Origin: Planktomarina temperata RCA23
Lineage (GTDB): Bacteria; Pseudomonadota; Alphaproteobacteria; Rhodobacterales; Rhodobacteraceae
Length of the DNA: 64,000 bases
Assembly (NCBI RefSeq): GCF_000738435.1
Contig: NZ_CP003984.1
Location: 2,542,001-2,606,000, forward strand
Direction: 5' to 3'
Part shown: positions 45,549-53,533 of the stretch, one piece after another
Layout of the letters: each line of letters begins with the position of its first letter
Numbering within the stretch: the stretch's first letter is position 1
Made by a program: the position numbers and the translations under genes
The notes under the pieces: model-generated
The model's database searches: none
What the model was told of the DNA's origin: nothing
What the model saw: only the letters and a program-made list of their open reading frames with translations

Positions 45549-46600
45549 GATATTTCAGTTCCTTCAATCACTGTTCGCAAAAGGTCTGCTCGGGTGATAA
45601 GGCCAATATCTCGCCCACCAGAACTCACGATAATCGGTTTATCAGTTTCAATTGCAATATTCATAAGCGCACTCAGAGTTTCTTTTGCCGGCACCCTTAC
45701 CAAATCACTCGGCAGCGGTCCTTGCGCTGCAGTATAGGCCTGTATGGATTGCATAACCGCATCGGCATGTACGACCTTAAGTCGGGAGATGCCCGCCACA
45801 AAATCGGCCACATAATCATCGGCAGGCTGCATCACAATTTGCTCTGCTGTTCCAACTTGCACCAATTTTCCGTCCCGCATAATGGCAATCCGGTCCCCAA
45901 TCCGCACCGCTTCATCAAGATCATGCGTGATGAATATTGTCGTTTTTTTGAGTATTTTACTCAGTCGAATAAATTCATCTTGCAGCTGGCGGCGGATCAG
46001 AGGATCGAGGGCCGAAAACGGCTCATCCATCAGCAGCACATCGGGGTTTGCGGCCAGAGCGCGGGCCAATCCCACCCGTTGCTGCATCCCACCCGAAAGC
46101 TCATGGGCAAATTTCGATCCCCAAGCGCCCAGCTCGACAATATCCAAAATGGCAGCTGCCTGGCGCATCCGCTCATTTTTCGCCACATTGCGAATTTCCA
46201 ACGGCATGGCAACATTGTCCAAAACCGAACGATGCGGCATCAATGCAAAATTTTGGAAAACCATGCCAATCTTCTGATTTCTAAAGGTTTGAAGCTCACG
46301 TTGTCCCAAGGCCATGACATCAATACCCTCAACCATAATCTGGCCGGCGGTAGGTTCTAACAGACGGTTAAAATGGCGCACGAGGGTTGATTTCCCACTG
46401 CCAGACAATCCCATTATGCAAAAAATCTCGCCGCGTGACACTGATAGGCTGACATCTGCCACCCCCACAACGGCGTTGAATTCACTGAGAGCTTCAGCCT
46501 TGCTTAATCCGCTCTCACGCACGGCGCGCAAAGCCTCTTGCGCGCGGCTCCCAAAGATTTTCCACACATTGGAAATTTCGACAACGGGTTGGGAGGTCAT
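45545..46600 (-). CDS. ProV-type ABC ATP-binding protein with CBS-like tail
   Basis: A 351-residue ATPase of the glycine betaine/proline class, with Walker A GLSGSGKST, signature ELSGGMQQRVGLARA, Walker B VLLMDEPFSALD and switch histidine in IFITHDLDEA. The C-terminal part (about residues 275-351) has the pattern of one or two CBS motifs, which in OpuA sense ionic strength. It lies between the binding protein and the permease. Confidence 0.88.
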   Translation of the reverse strand: MTSQPVVEISNVWKIFGSRAQEALRAVRESGLSKAEALSEFNAVVGVADVSLSVSRGEIFCIMGLSGSGKSTLVRHFNRLLEPTAGQIMVEGIDVMALGQRELQTFRNQKIGMVFQNFALMPHRSVLDNVAMPLEIRNVAKNERMRQAAAILDIVELGAWGSKFAHELSGGMQQRVGLARALAANPDVLLMDEPFSALDPLIRRQLQDEFIRLSKILKKTTIFITHDLDEAVRIGDRIAIMRDGKLVQVGTAEQIVMQPADDYVADFVAGISRLKVVHADAVMQSIQAYTAAQGPLPSDLVRVPAKETLSALMNIAIETDKPIIVSSGGRDIGLITRADLLRTVIEGTEIS

Positions 46601-46669
46601 ATATTTTCTCTTTTTCTAAAAATTTCGATAGGCTGGTCCAGCCAGGCCGGACCAGCCGCTATTTAATAC

Positions 46670-47635
46670 TTACAGACCCAGCATCGCATCAACGCGATCT
46701 GAGTTGGCAGCAATCCAAGCCTGTGCCGCGGCTTCTGGAGAGACACCATTTGCACTGATCTCAAACGCCAAACCAGACACATCGTCCGCTGTTACCGAGA
46801 AATTGGCAAAAAATTCTGCAATAGCCGGAGACCGATCAGCCAAAGAGTTGGACCAAGCAATCTGCACGTTCTTCAGCGCATCTTTCGTCGCAACATAAGA
46901 TTTGTCATACCAATCGGCATCATCCGACGGCTGCACCATCTTGTAGCTGGCCGGATCATAGGTCGGCTCACTCAGCATTTCGACATCAAACATGAACCAT
47001 ACCGCGTGAGGTTTATAGCAATAGAAGGCATAGCCCTCGCCCTTGGCGATACTGTCTTTAATTCGCGCGGTCTTCACGCTTTCTTCCGCCCGGATCGGTT
47101 CGATGAAATCCAGCAACCCATAGTCGCGTGTTTTCACCTCATTCACATTCGCCGAGGCCCAGCCTGGCGCACCGATCCACATTTCGCCTTTGCCATTGCC
47201 ATCGCTGTCCATCATTGCAGCAACATCAGGACGGCCCAGATCTGCGATGTCTGTGATGTTATTGGCCTTGGCAAAATCTTGCGAAACGCAAAACCCTTGG
47301 TTGCCTTCATAGGGGTTGGACGACAGCGTGACGGTGCCCGCTCCGTCCACATATTTTTTGGTAAAGCTTTCTTGGTTTGGCAACCAAACATCCGGGTGCA
47401 CATCAATGTCGCCCTTGCCTTGGTCCATCGCTTGGAAAATCGTGGCGTTATTGCCCGGCACATATTCCACCGAACCACCAATGCGCGAGGTCACAATTTC
47501 CCCGAGCAAATGGCCAATGGCTTGTGCGCCAGTCCAAGATGGCAGGCCGATTTTTACCTCTTCCGCCGCCATCACCGGCAGGGATAGCAGGCTCACGGCC
47601 CCAGCAAAGCACAATGTCTTGCATTTGATTAGCAT
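46670..47635 (-). CDS. ProX-type quaternary-amine binding protein
   Basis: A 321-residue periplasmic binding protein of the OpuAC family with a signal peptide cleaved after PVMAA (about residue 23). Conserved segments are VKIGLPSWTGAQAIGHLL and FQAMDQGKGDIDVHPDVWLPN. It heads the importer operon. The binding pocket of this family recognises trimethylammonium compounds, such as betaine and choline, and related sulfonium or guanidinium solutes. Creatinase nearby makes creatine a speculative candidate. Confidence 0.85.
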   Translation of the reverse strand: MLIKCKTLCFAGAVSLLSLPVMAAEEVKIGLPSWTGAQAIGHLLGEIVTSRIGGSVEYVPGNNATIFQAMDQGKGDIDVHPDVWLPNQESFTKKYVDGAGTVTLSSNPYEGNQGFCVSQDFAKANNITDIADLGRPDVAAMMDSDGNGKGEMWIGAPGWASANVNEVKTRDYGLLDFIEPIRAEESVKTARIKDSIAKGEGYAFYCYKPHAVWFMFDVEMLSEPTYDPASYKMVQPSDDADWYDKSYVATKDALKNVQIAWSNSLADRSPAIAEFFANFSVTADDVSGLAFEISANGVSPEAAAQAWIAANSDRVDAMLGL

Positions 47636-47780
47636 GTCAGTCTCCTTTGTTGAACTGCGCCGAATTGGCGCCAGTTTTGTTCTTCTTTGTTATTTGCAGC
47701 GCGGCCCAGCCATATCCATGACAAAATCAAGGGCCTGGAATGCGCAAAGCGATTGTGGCTTCACTGTAAGGGGAGAGGTT

Positions 47781-47799
47781 TTCGAATATCAAATTCGAA
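47781..47799. promoter_or_regulatory. palindrome in the proX-lysR region
   Basis: TTCGAAT (47781-47787) and ATTCGAA (47793-47799) are perfect inverted repeats with a five-base spacer, in the divergent region between the binding protein and the LysR gene. It contains a T-N11-A arrangement, so it could be the LysR binding site controlling both directions. Confidence 0.5.
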
Positions 47800-47878
47800 C
47801 ATTTCATCAAACTATTCGCAAATTGCATATTTAATGCTACAGAGTTGACCATAAGATCACGCTTGGGGATTGGACGTT

Positions 47879-48763
47879 ATGGACCTGAATTGGCTAAGAG
47901 ATTTTGAGTGTTTGGCGCGCACTCTGAATTTCACCAGAGCATCTAACGAGCGTAACATCACCCAATCTGCCTTCAGTCGTCGGATCAAGGCTCTCGAAAA
48001 CTGGGTTGGGCTGCCCCTGGTCAACCGCGCCACCTACCCCATTCAGCTCACAGAAGCCGGGCACAACTTTCTGCCAACAGCCAAGGCGGCCATCGCGCAG
48101 CTCAACGAAAGCCGTCAATCCATCCGCGATGCAGATAGAGGCGATACGCGCTTCGTCCGAATCTCCGCTCTGCACACGATATCTATGAATTATCTCGCCC
48201 ATCAAATCGAACGCATTCAAAAAGAAATCCCAGAGTTGCGCACACGGGTGATCTCGGATTCCCTGAGCACCTGTTGCGAGCTGCTGCTCGAAGGGGCGGT
48301 TGATATCATGTTGGTCTATTACCATCAGTATGTATCGCCGAAAATCGATGACACAGGCTTTGAGCGCAAGGATCTCTTATCAGATTTATTAATTCCTGTT
48401 GCCGCCCGTGAGGTCGCCGAAGCGCGGGGGTGGCACCTCTCCAACAGCGGCGGCACTCCCATCCCTTATCTGGCCTATGAACAATCGTCGTTTTTGGGGC
48501 AAGTCGTTGAAAATTCTATTTCGATTGAGACTTTAAACATCGAGACCATCTATATTGATGGGCTGGTTGAAACCATCCGCCGCCGCCTCTTACAAGGAAG
48601 CGGCTTTGCCTGGATGCCCCAAACCGCCGTTGAAACAGAGTTGGAAAATGGAAGTCTGATCGCCATTGGCGACCAGAGCTTGAATGTCTCTCTGACCATT
48701 TCCGCCCTCGCCAATCCCACTTATTTTGACGATAGCGCCCGCAAAATGTGGTCTTTGCTCTAG
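47879..48763 (+). CDS. LysR family transcriptional regulator
   Basis: A 294-residue LysR regulator from the ATG at 47879 (MDLNWLRDFECLARTLNF), with the winged helix-turn-helix at residues 1-60 (FTRASNERNITQSAFSRRIKALE) and a periplasmic-binding-like effector domain. It is divergent from the ProXVW operon and convergent with the cysteate-lyase-like gene six bases away. Control of either is possible; the shared palindrome favours the importer. Confidence 0.87.
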   Translation: MDLNWLRDFECLARTLNFTRASNERNITQSAFSRRIKALENWVGLPLVNRATYPIQLTEAGHNFLPTAKAAIAQLNESRQSIRDADRGDTRFVRISALHTISMNYLAHQIERIQKEIPELRTRVISDSLSTCCELLLEGAVDIMLVYYHQYVSPKIDDTGFERKDLLSDLLIPVAAREVAEARGWHLSNSGGTPIPYLAYEQSSFLGQVVENSISIETLNIETIYIDGLVETIRRRLLQGSGFAWMPQTAVETELENGSLIAIGDQSLNVSLTISALANPTYFDDSARKMWSLL

Positions 48764-48769
48764 CAGCTT

Positions 48770-49783
48770 TTACAGGGTGACCCAATTGCGCGAGAAATCG
48801 AAGGCAAAATCATATCCCCCCAAGGCCGCCGCACCACCGGTGTGCAAAAACACGATCCGCTCGCCATAAAACGCACCCTTGCGCGCCAGATCAATCAGGC
48901 CCGCTGCCCCCTTGGCGGAATAGCAAGGATCAAGCAAAATGCCCTCCAGTTCCGCGAACATTTTGATCGCCTCAAGGCCGCTTTTGGTCGGCAGGCCATA
49001 GCCCTCTCCGACATAATCAGTATTTGCCATAACATCGCTGCGCTGAACCACGCCGGGGCAACCGAGCTTTTCCGCCGTGCGGCAGGCCAGATCGAACACC
49101 ATGTTCTCTTGTTTTTCCATTGGTGCACGCGTGCCTATGCCCAAAACCGGCAGCTGTGCATTCATGGCGCAAAGACCTGTGACCAGGCCCGCTTGTGTGC
49201 CCGAAGATCCGGTTGCATGCACCAGGCGATCAAACTTGAGACCGCGATCATTGGCCTGGCCCAGCAGCTCAAAAGCCGCATTCACATATCCCAAAGCCCC
49301 CGTCGGATTTGAGCCGCCTCCGGGAATGACATAGACCTTGTGACCTTCCGCACGCTTGGCCTCCGCCGCGCGTTCCATTTCGCCGGGCATATCGTGACCG
49401 GCTGGAAACTTCTGCGTTGTCGCGCCATGTAGGTGATCGAGCAAAACATTACCATTGGTGTTGTAATTGCCATCTTGGTAACCGGTACGATCCTCTAAAA
49501 GAATATGGCATTTCAACCCAAGTTTTGCTGCAAATGCAGCGGTTTGGCGCCCGTGATTGGTCTGGGTCGCCCCTTGGGTCATCACCATATCCGCGCCCTG
49601 ATCCAGAGCTTCCGCCATCAAGAATTCCAGCTTGCGGGTCTTGTTTCCTCCGGTCGACATGCCCGTGCAATCATCCCGTTTGATCCAAATCTCAACACCC
49701 AATTCTTTTGACAAACGCTCCATCGGCTCTAGGGGCGTCGAAAGATGCGCAAGAAATACTCTTGGGAAACGGGCAAGATGCAT
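48770..49783 (-). CDS. cuyA: PLP-dependent D-cysteine desulfhydrase / L-cysteate sulfo-lyase homologue
   Basis: A 337-residue PLP enzyme of the ACC deaminase/D-cysteine desulfhydrase family from the ATG at 49783 ([20 protein letters not shown]). The lysine-containing [14 protein letters not shown] segment (K51 is the likely Schiff-base lysine) and the [15 protein letters not shown] phosphate-binding loop are clear. In roseobacters the homologue CuyA splits L-cysteate to pyruvate, ammonia and sulfite. D-cysteine desulfhydrase is the alternative; no sulfite exporter or oxidase is adjacent to decide. An upstream start at 49858 is less likely. Confidence 0.72.
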   Translation of the reverse strand: MHLARFPRVFLAHLSTPLEPMERLSKELGVEIWIKRDDCTGMSTGGNKTRKLEFLMAEALDQGADMVMTQGATQTNHGRQTAAFAAKLGLKCHILLEDRTGYQDGNYNTNGNVLLDHLHGATTQKFPAGHDMPGEMERAAEAKRAEGHKVYVIPGGGSNPTGALGYVNAAFELLGQANDRGLKFDRLVHATGSSGTQAGLVTGLCAMNAQLPVLGIGTRAPMEKQENMVFDLACRTAEKLGCPGVVQRSDVMANTDYVGEGYGLPTKSGLEAIKMFAELEGILLDPCYSAKGAAGLIDLARKGAFYGERIVFLHTGGAAALGGYDFAFDFSRNWVTL

Positions 49784-49985
49784 GAAAAACTCCTCGGGTT
49801 GATTGCCTAGAGACGTAGAGCCTATGCTTTGCTTTATCCAATGCAAAAATTGCATCAAGGCATGTCAAACTTGCAATATCATCGCGCGGCATCCGGTACG
49901 GGTCCAAGCAACGTCAGCGCAAAAGTGATCTAATCAAGCAATCTCTGCGTAAAAATATCAAAACGCAATTAAGACTGCCGGACCC

Positions 49986-50351
49986 ATGAATAGAATGATC
50001 ACTGCCATCTTTTTAAGCCTCATGGCCACCAGTGCTGCGGCGCAGGAAACTCTGATTAAGAGATCAGACTTTCTGAGTGCCGTTGCCACAAACATCCTCG
50101 AGATCCGACTTTTAAGCCTACAGCTCAAGGTTTTGGACAGCGGCGAAATCACCGGCAAAGCCTTTGGTCGCGGCGTTACCGGATCCTGGGAGTGGACCGA
50201 TGGATTCTTTTGCCGCAGCATGACTTGGGGCGACCGCGAGCTGGAGTATAATTGCCAGCAGGTCAAGAAAGATGGCGCATCCCTCATCTTCACCAGCGAC
50301 AAGGGCACCGGACGCAGCGCCACATTCTACCTTCGGCCCGAAACACAGTAA
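49986..50351 (+). CDS. small secreted protein of unknown function
   Basis: A 121-residue protein with a signal peptide (MNRMITAIFLSLMATSAAAQ, cleavage after residue 20). The mature part has alternating beta-type segments and the motif GSWEWTDGFFCRSMTWG with two cysteines overall, suggesting one disulfide. I recall similar small roseobacter proteins annotated loosely as dihydrodipicolinate reductase, which the size does not support. It stands alone, convergent with znuA. Confidence 0.65.
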   Translation: MNRMITAIFLSLMATSAAAQETLIKRSDFLSAVATNILEIRLLSLQLKVLDSGEITGKAFGRGVTGSWEWTDGFFCRSMTWGDRELEYNCQQVKKDGASLIFTSDKGTGRSATFYLRPETQ

Positions 50352-50374
50352 GCCCTGAGCCGCACATGGCGGGC

Positions 50375-51298
50375 TTACTGAGCGTGCAAGCACCGCGCAA
50401 GAGCAGCTGTGAGATGTCGGATCAACTCCGGATAAAGTTCTGATCCAAGCTCCAGGTCAGACCCAAGCGGATCTACAATACCCATCTGCGCGTCAGACCC
50501 TTCCAGAACCGTTGCAACGAGTCCAGGATTGAACTGCGGCTCAGCAAGAACGCAAACAACCCGGTGTTCCACGACCTGGCCACGGATTTCTGCGATACGT
50601 GCTGGGCTGGGATCAGAGGCATCACTGACAGAAATCGCCCCGGATGCCGCAAAATCAAAATCCGTCTCAAAATACTGATAGGCATCATGGAACACAATGA
50701 ATTCGCGGCCCCGCACTGGATCAAGCGTCGCTTCAACCTCCTCGATGAGGGCTTCAATCGCCGCACGGCCTGACGCGGCATTCGCCAAATAGGCATCTGA
50801 GTTGACCGGATCAACAGCGGAGAGCCGGCCGGCAATCACGTCTAACCAGGTCATCGCATTTGTGGGTGACAACCAAGCATGTGGATCATGCGCGCCGTGA
50901 TCGTCATGATCATCGTGGTCACTGTGATCGTGAGCCTCAAACAGCGCATCTTCTCGAAACTCTAATTGAATTGTGCCATCGACCTCCAGCAAACTTGTCA
51001 AAACCGCAGCCGGCGCGAGGGTTTCAAGCGCCTCTGCCAGCCATGGGGTCAAATCGGGCCCGACCCAAAACACGAGATCGGCGTTTTGCAAGGCAGTGGC
51101 CTCAGAGGGGCGCAGACTATACTCATGCGGAGTCGCGCCAGGTTGGATGATCAAATCAGGCACGCCAACTCCCTCCATGACCTGCGCAACCAAAGAATGA
51201 ACCGGCGCGATATCAACGGCAACCTGCGGCCTGTCCGCATAGGCGGGGCCGGCTATGAATACGGCCGTGAAACACAAGCTAAAAAGGGTTCTGGACAT
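50375..51298 (-). CDS. znuA: periplasmic zinc-binding protein ZnuA
   Basis: ZnuA captures zinc in the periplasm for the ZnuBC importer. The product is 307 residues with a signal peptide ending near GPAYA (about residue 22). Metal-site histidines occur in VDIAPVHSLVAQV and in the region after DPHAW. A flexible loop near residues 122-140 is rich in His and Asp, as in zinc-specific members. It is divergent from zur-znuC-znuB with a Zur box between them. Confidence 0.93.
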   Translation of the reverse strand: MSRTLFSLCFTAVFIAGPAYADRPQVAVDIAPVHSLVAQVMEGVGVPDLIIQPGATPHEYSLRPSEATALQNADLVFWVGPDLTPWLAEALETLAPAAVLTSLLEVDGTIQLEFREDALFEAHDHSDHDDHDDHGAHDPHAWLSPTNAMTWLDVIAGRLSAVDPVNSDAYLANAASGRAAIEALIEEVEATLDPVRGREFIVFHDAYQYFETDFDFAASGAISVSDASDPSPARIAEIRGQVVEHRVVCVLAEPQFNPGLVATVLEGSDAQMGIVDPLGSDLELGSELYPELIRHLTAALARCLHAQ

Positions 51299-51309
51299 GG
51301 ATACCTAGA

Positions 51310-51329
51310 TGTGATTTTATAACATTACA
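51310..51329. promoter_or_regulatory. Zur box between znuA and zur
   Basis: A 20-base imperfect palindrome centred on TTATAA (eight of ten pairs match) lies 11 bases from the znuA start and 25 bases from the zur start. Its pattern fits alphaproteobacterial Zur sites. Zinc-loaded Zur would repress both divergent units, including its own gene. Confidence 0.75.
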
Positions 51330-51354
51330 TTAGGTGTAAGCGAAATGTGAACGC

Positions 51355-51870
51355 ATGACAAGTAAAGCCACGACAATAAATACAGGCAGGCAGCCCCTCG
51401 GGTTTGCACAGCACAATCACGGCGCATGTATGAGCGAAGCCTTGGCCGCAGCGGAAGCGCGTTGCGCGGCGGGTGGTTTGCGCTTTACGCCTGTGCGGCG
51501 CAAGGTGCTCGAAATTTTGCTGCAGGAGCACCGCGCGCTGGGTGCCTATTCGATCCTAGACCGGCTCCGCGAAGAGGGGTTCGGATCGCAACCGCCGGTC
51601 GCATATCGCGCCTTGGATTTCCTGGTTGCAAATGGGTTGGCACATAAGATCGAACGGTTGAATGCTTTCATCGCCTGCGTGCACACCCACCATTCCCACA
51701 CGCCAGCCTTTATGATTTGCCGGTTGTGCGATGCGGTGGCCGAGGCGCTATCGACCACAGCGCGGGGCGTGCTGCATGAGGCGGCACATGCCACGGGCTT
51801 TCACATAGAGCGGACTGTCATTGAGGCGGAAGGTGTCTGCCCGGGCTGCACCGAAAAGGCCCAAGCATGA
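51355..51870 (+). CDS. zur: zinc uptake regulator Zur (Fur family)
   Basis: A 171-residue Fur family repressor. A His-containing N-terminal stretch (GFAQHNHGAC) is followed by a winged helix (LRFTPVRRKVLEILLQEHRALGAY) and a metal-binding domain with ICRLCD and CPGC cysteine pairs for structural zinc. It is cotranscribed with znuC (four-base overlap) and znuB, and faces znuA across the Zur box, which identifies it as Zur rather than Fur or PerR. Confidence 0.92.
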   Translation: MTSKATTINTGRQPLGFAQHNHGACMSEALAAAEARCAAGGLRFTPVRRKVLEILLQEHRALGAYSILDRLREEGFGSQPPVAYRALDFLVANGLAHKIERLNAFIACVHTHHSHTPAFMICRLCDAVAEALSTTARGVLHEAAHATGFHIERTVIEAEGVCPGCTEKAQA

Positions 51871-52616
51871 GCTTGGTTCAGGTTGACGAGCTCTGCGTGA
51901 CCTATGGCGCAACAACAGCCTTGTCGCGTGTCTCTTTGCGGATCGACCCTGGAGAAATCGTAACAATCGTTGGTCCCAATGGATCCGGTAAAACCAGCCT
52001 GCTTCGAGCCATTATCGGTGCGATCAAGCCATTTAAGGGCCAGGTCTCGCACGCCCATGACCTCAAAATCGGATATGTCCCCCAAAAACTCCACATTGAC
52101 GAAACTCTACCCATTACAGTTTCAAGGTTTTTAAACTTGCAAGGTGGCGTCACCTCTACAGACATCAGTGAAGCGCTCACCCAGGCGGGCGTTCCTGAAC
52201 TGGAAAAGGCGCAACTGTCGCAGCTGTCAGGTGGACAGTTTCAAAGAGTTTTGCTCGCGCGGGCATTGATTGCCAAACCCGATTTGCTTTTGTTGGACGA
52301 AGCCACGCAGGGTTTGGATCAACGCGGTTCAGCGTCATTTTACCAACAGATCGAAACAGTGCGGAACACGACCGGCTGTGCCGTTCTAATGATCAGCCAC
52401 GAATTGCATGTCGTCATGAGCGCCTCTGACCGCGTTATCTGCCTCAATAGCCATATCTGCTGCGAAGGAACGCCCGCGGTCGTGGCATCTGCACCAGAAT
52501 ATAGGGCCTTGTTTGGTTCAGGAACGGGCGGCGCACTCGCACTTTACCGACATGAACACGACCATGGACACGATCATGCCGATCATCACCACCAACACAC
52601 AAAGGTCGTAGAATAA
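51867..52616 (+). CDS. znuC: zinc ABC transporter ATPase ZnuC
   Basis: The ATPase of the zinc importer, 249 residues: Walker A GPNGSGKTS, signature LSGGQFQRVLLARA, Walker B LLLLDEATQGLD. The last 20 residues are rich in His and Asp, a feature common in ZnuC proteins that may bind zinc. It overlaps zur by four bases and its stop overlaps the znuB start. Confidence 0.94.
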   Translation: MSLVQVDELCVTYGATTALSRVSLRIDPGEIVTIVGPNGSGKTSLLRAIIGAIKPFKGQVSHAHDLKIGYVPQKLHIDETLPITVSRFLNLQGGVTSTDISEALTQAGVPELEKAQLSQLSGGQFQRVLLARALIAKPDLLLLDEATQGLDQRGSASFYQQIETVRNTTGCAVLMISHELHVVMSASDRVICLNSHICCEGTPAVVASAPEYRALFGSGTGGALALYRHEHDHGHDHADHHHQHTKVVE

Positions 52617-53410
52617 TGATGGATGATTTTATGATACGTGCGGCTCTGGCCGGCATTGGCGTGGCCTTTGCCGCGGCACCGCTCGGGTGCTTTGTTGTCT
52701 GGCGGCGCATGGCCTATTTTGGGGACGCTACCGCCCATGCGGCGATCCTTGGCGTGGCATTGTCCTTGGCATTTTCGATGTCCATATTCGTGGGGACGGT
52801 GGTGGTGGCTCTGCTCATGGCACTTGTCGTCAGCATCTTATCCGGTCGCGGCTATGCAATGGATACATTGCTGGGGGTTCTGGCACATTCAGCTATTGCC
52901 TTTGGACTTGTCGCGGTCTCCTTTCTGTCCGGCGTGCGGATTGATCTCATGGCCTATCTCTTTGGTGATATCCTTGCGGTCTCACAGGATGATCTTGCGG
53001 TCATCTGGGGCGGTGCGGTGCTGGTGGTGGCGCTGATCGGCTGGCGCTGGTCGGCCTTGCTGACCTCAACTTTGAACGAGGATCTCGCCTATGCCAGTAG
53101 GATCAACCCAAAACGTGAGCAACTGGCGTTGACATTTGCACTGGCCATCACGGTTGCAGTCGCGATCAAGGTGGTCGGTGTGTTGCTTATCGCGGCCATG
53201 TTGATCATTCCCGCCGCCGCCGCTCGCCCTTTGTCGCGGACCCCCGAAGGCATGGCTTTGATGGCCGGTCTCATCGGAGTTGTTTCAGCCATAATTGGCC
53301 TGCGCGCAGCCTATGTGTTTGATACGCCCGCGGGCCCATCCATCGTCTGTATCGCGGCGCTGACTTTCCTTGTGACAAGCGTGTTCAAAGCCGTGAGGCC
53401 CCAACGATAA
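52616..53410 (+). CDS. znuB: zinc ABC transporter permease ZnuB
   Basis: An inner-membrane permease of the ABC-3 family, 264 residues with about eight hydrophobic segments. The early GCFVVWRRMAYFGDATAHAAILG segment is diagnostic of ZnuB/MntB proteins. It is the last gene of the zur-znuC-znuB unit. No T-rich terminator is obvious after it. Confidence 0.93.
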   Translation: MMDDFMIRAALAGIGVAFAAAPLGCFVVWRRMAYFGDATAHAAILGVALSLAFSMSIFVGTVVVALLMALVVSILSGRGYAMDTLLGVLAHSAIAFGLVAVSFLSGVRIDLMAYLFGDILAVSQDDLAVIWGGAVLVVALIGWRWSALLTSTLNEDLAYASRINPKREQLALTFALAITVAVAIKVVGVLLIAAMLIIPAAAARPLSRTPEGMALMAGLIGVVSAIIGLRAAYVFDTPAGPSIVCIAALTFLVTSVFKAVRPQR

Positions 53411-53533
53411 ATATGCCTTCCTATCCTTTTTGACAGTTTACCCATTTTTCATCTAGGTTTCAAAGCTAAGAGCAGCGTCACAGGAATGGCCTATTGCAAT
53501 CAGCCCGAACATCGGCACCCGCGGAGATCAAAC

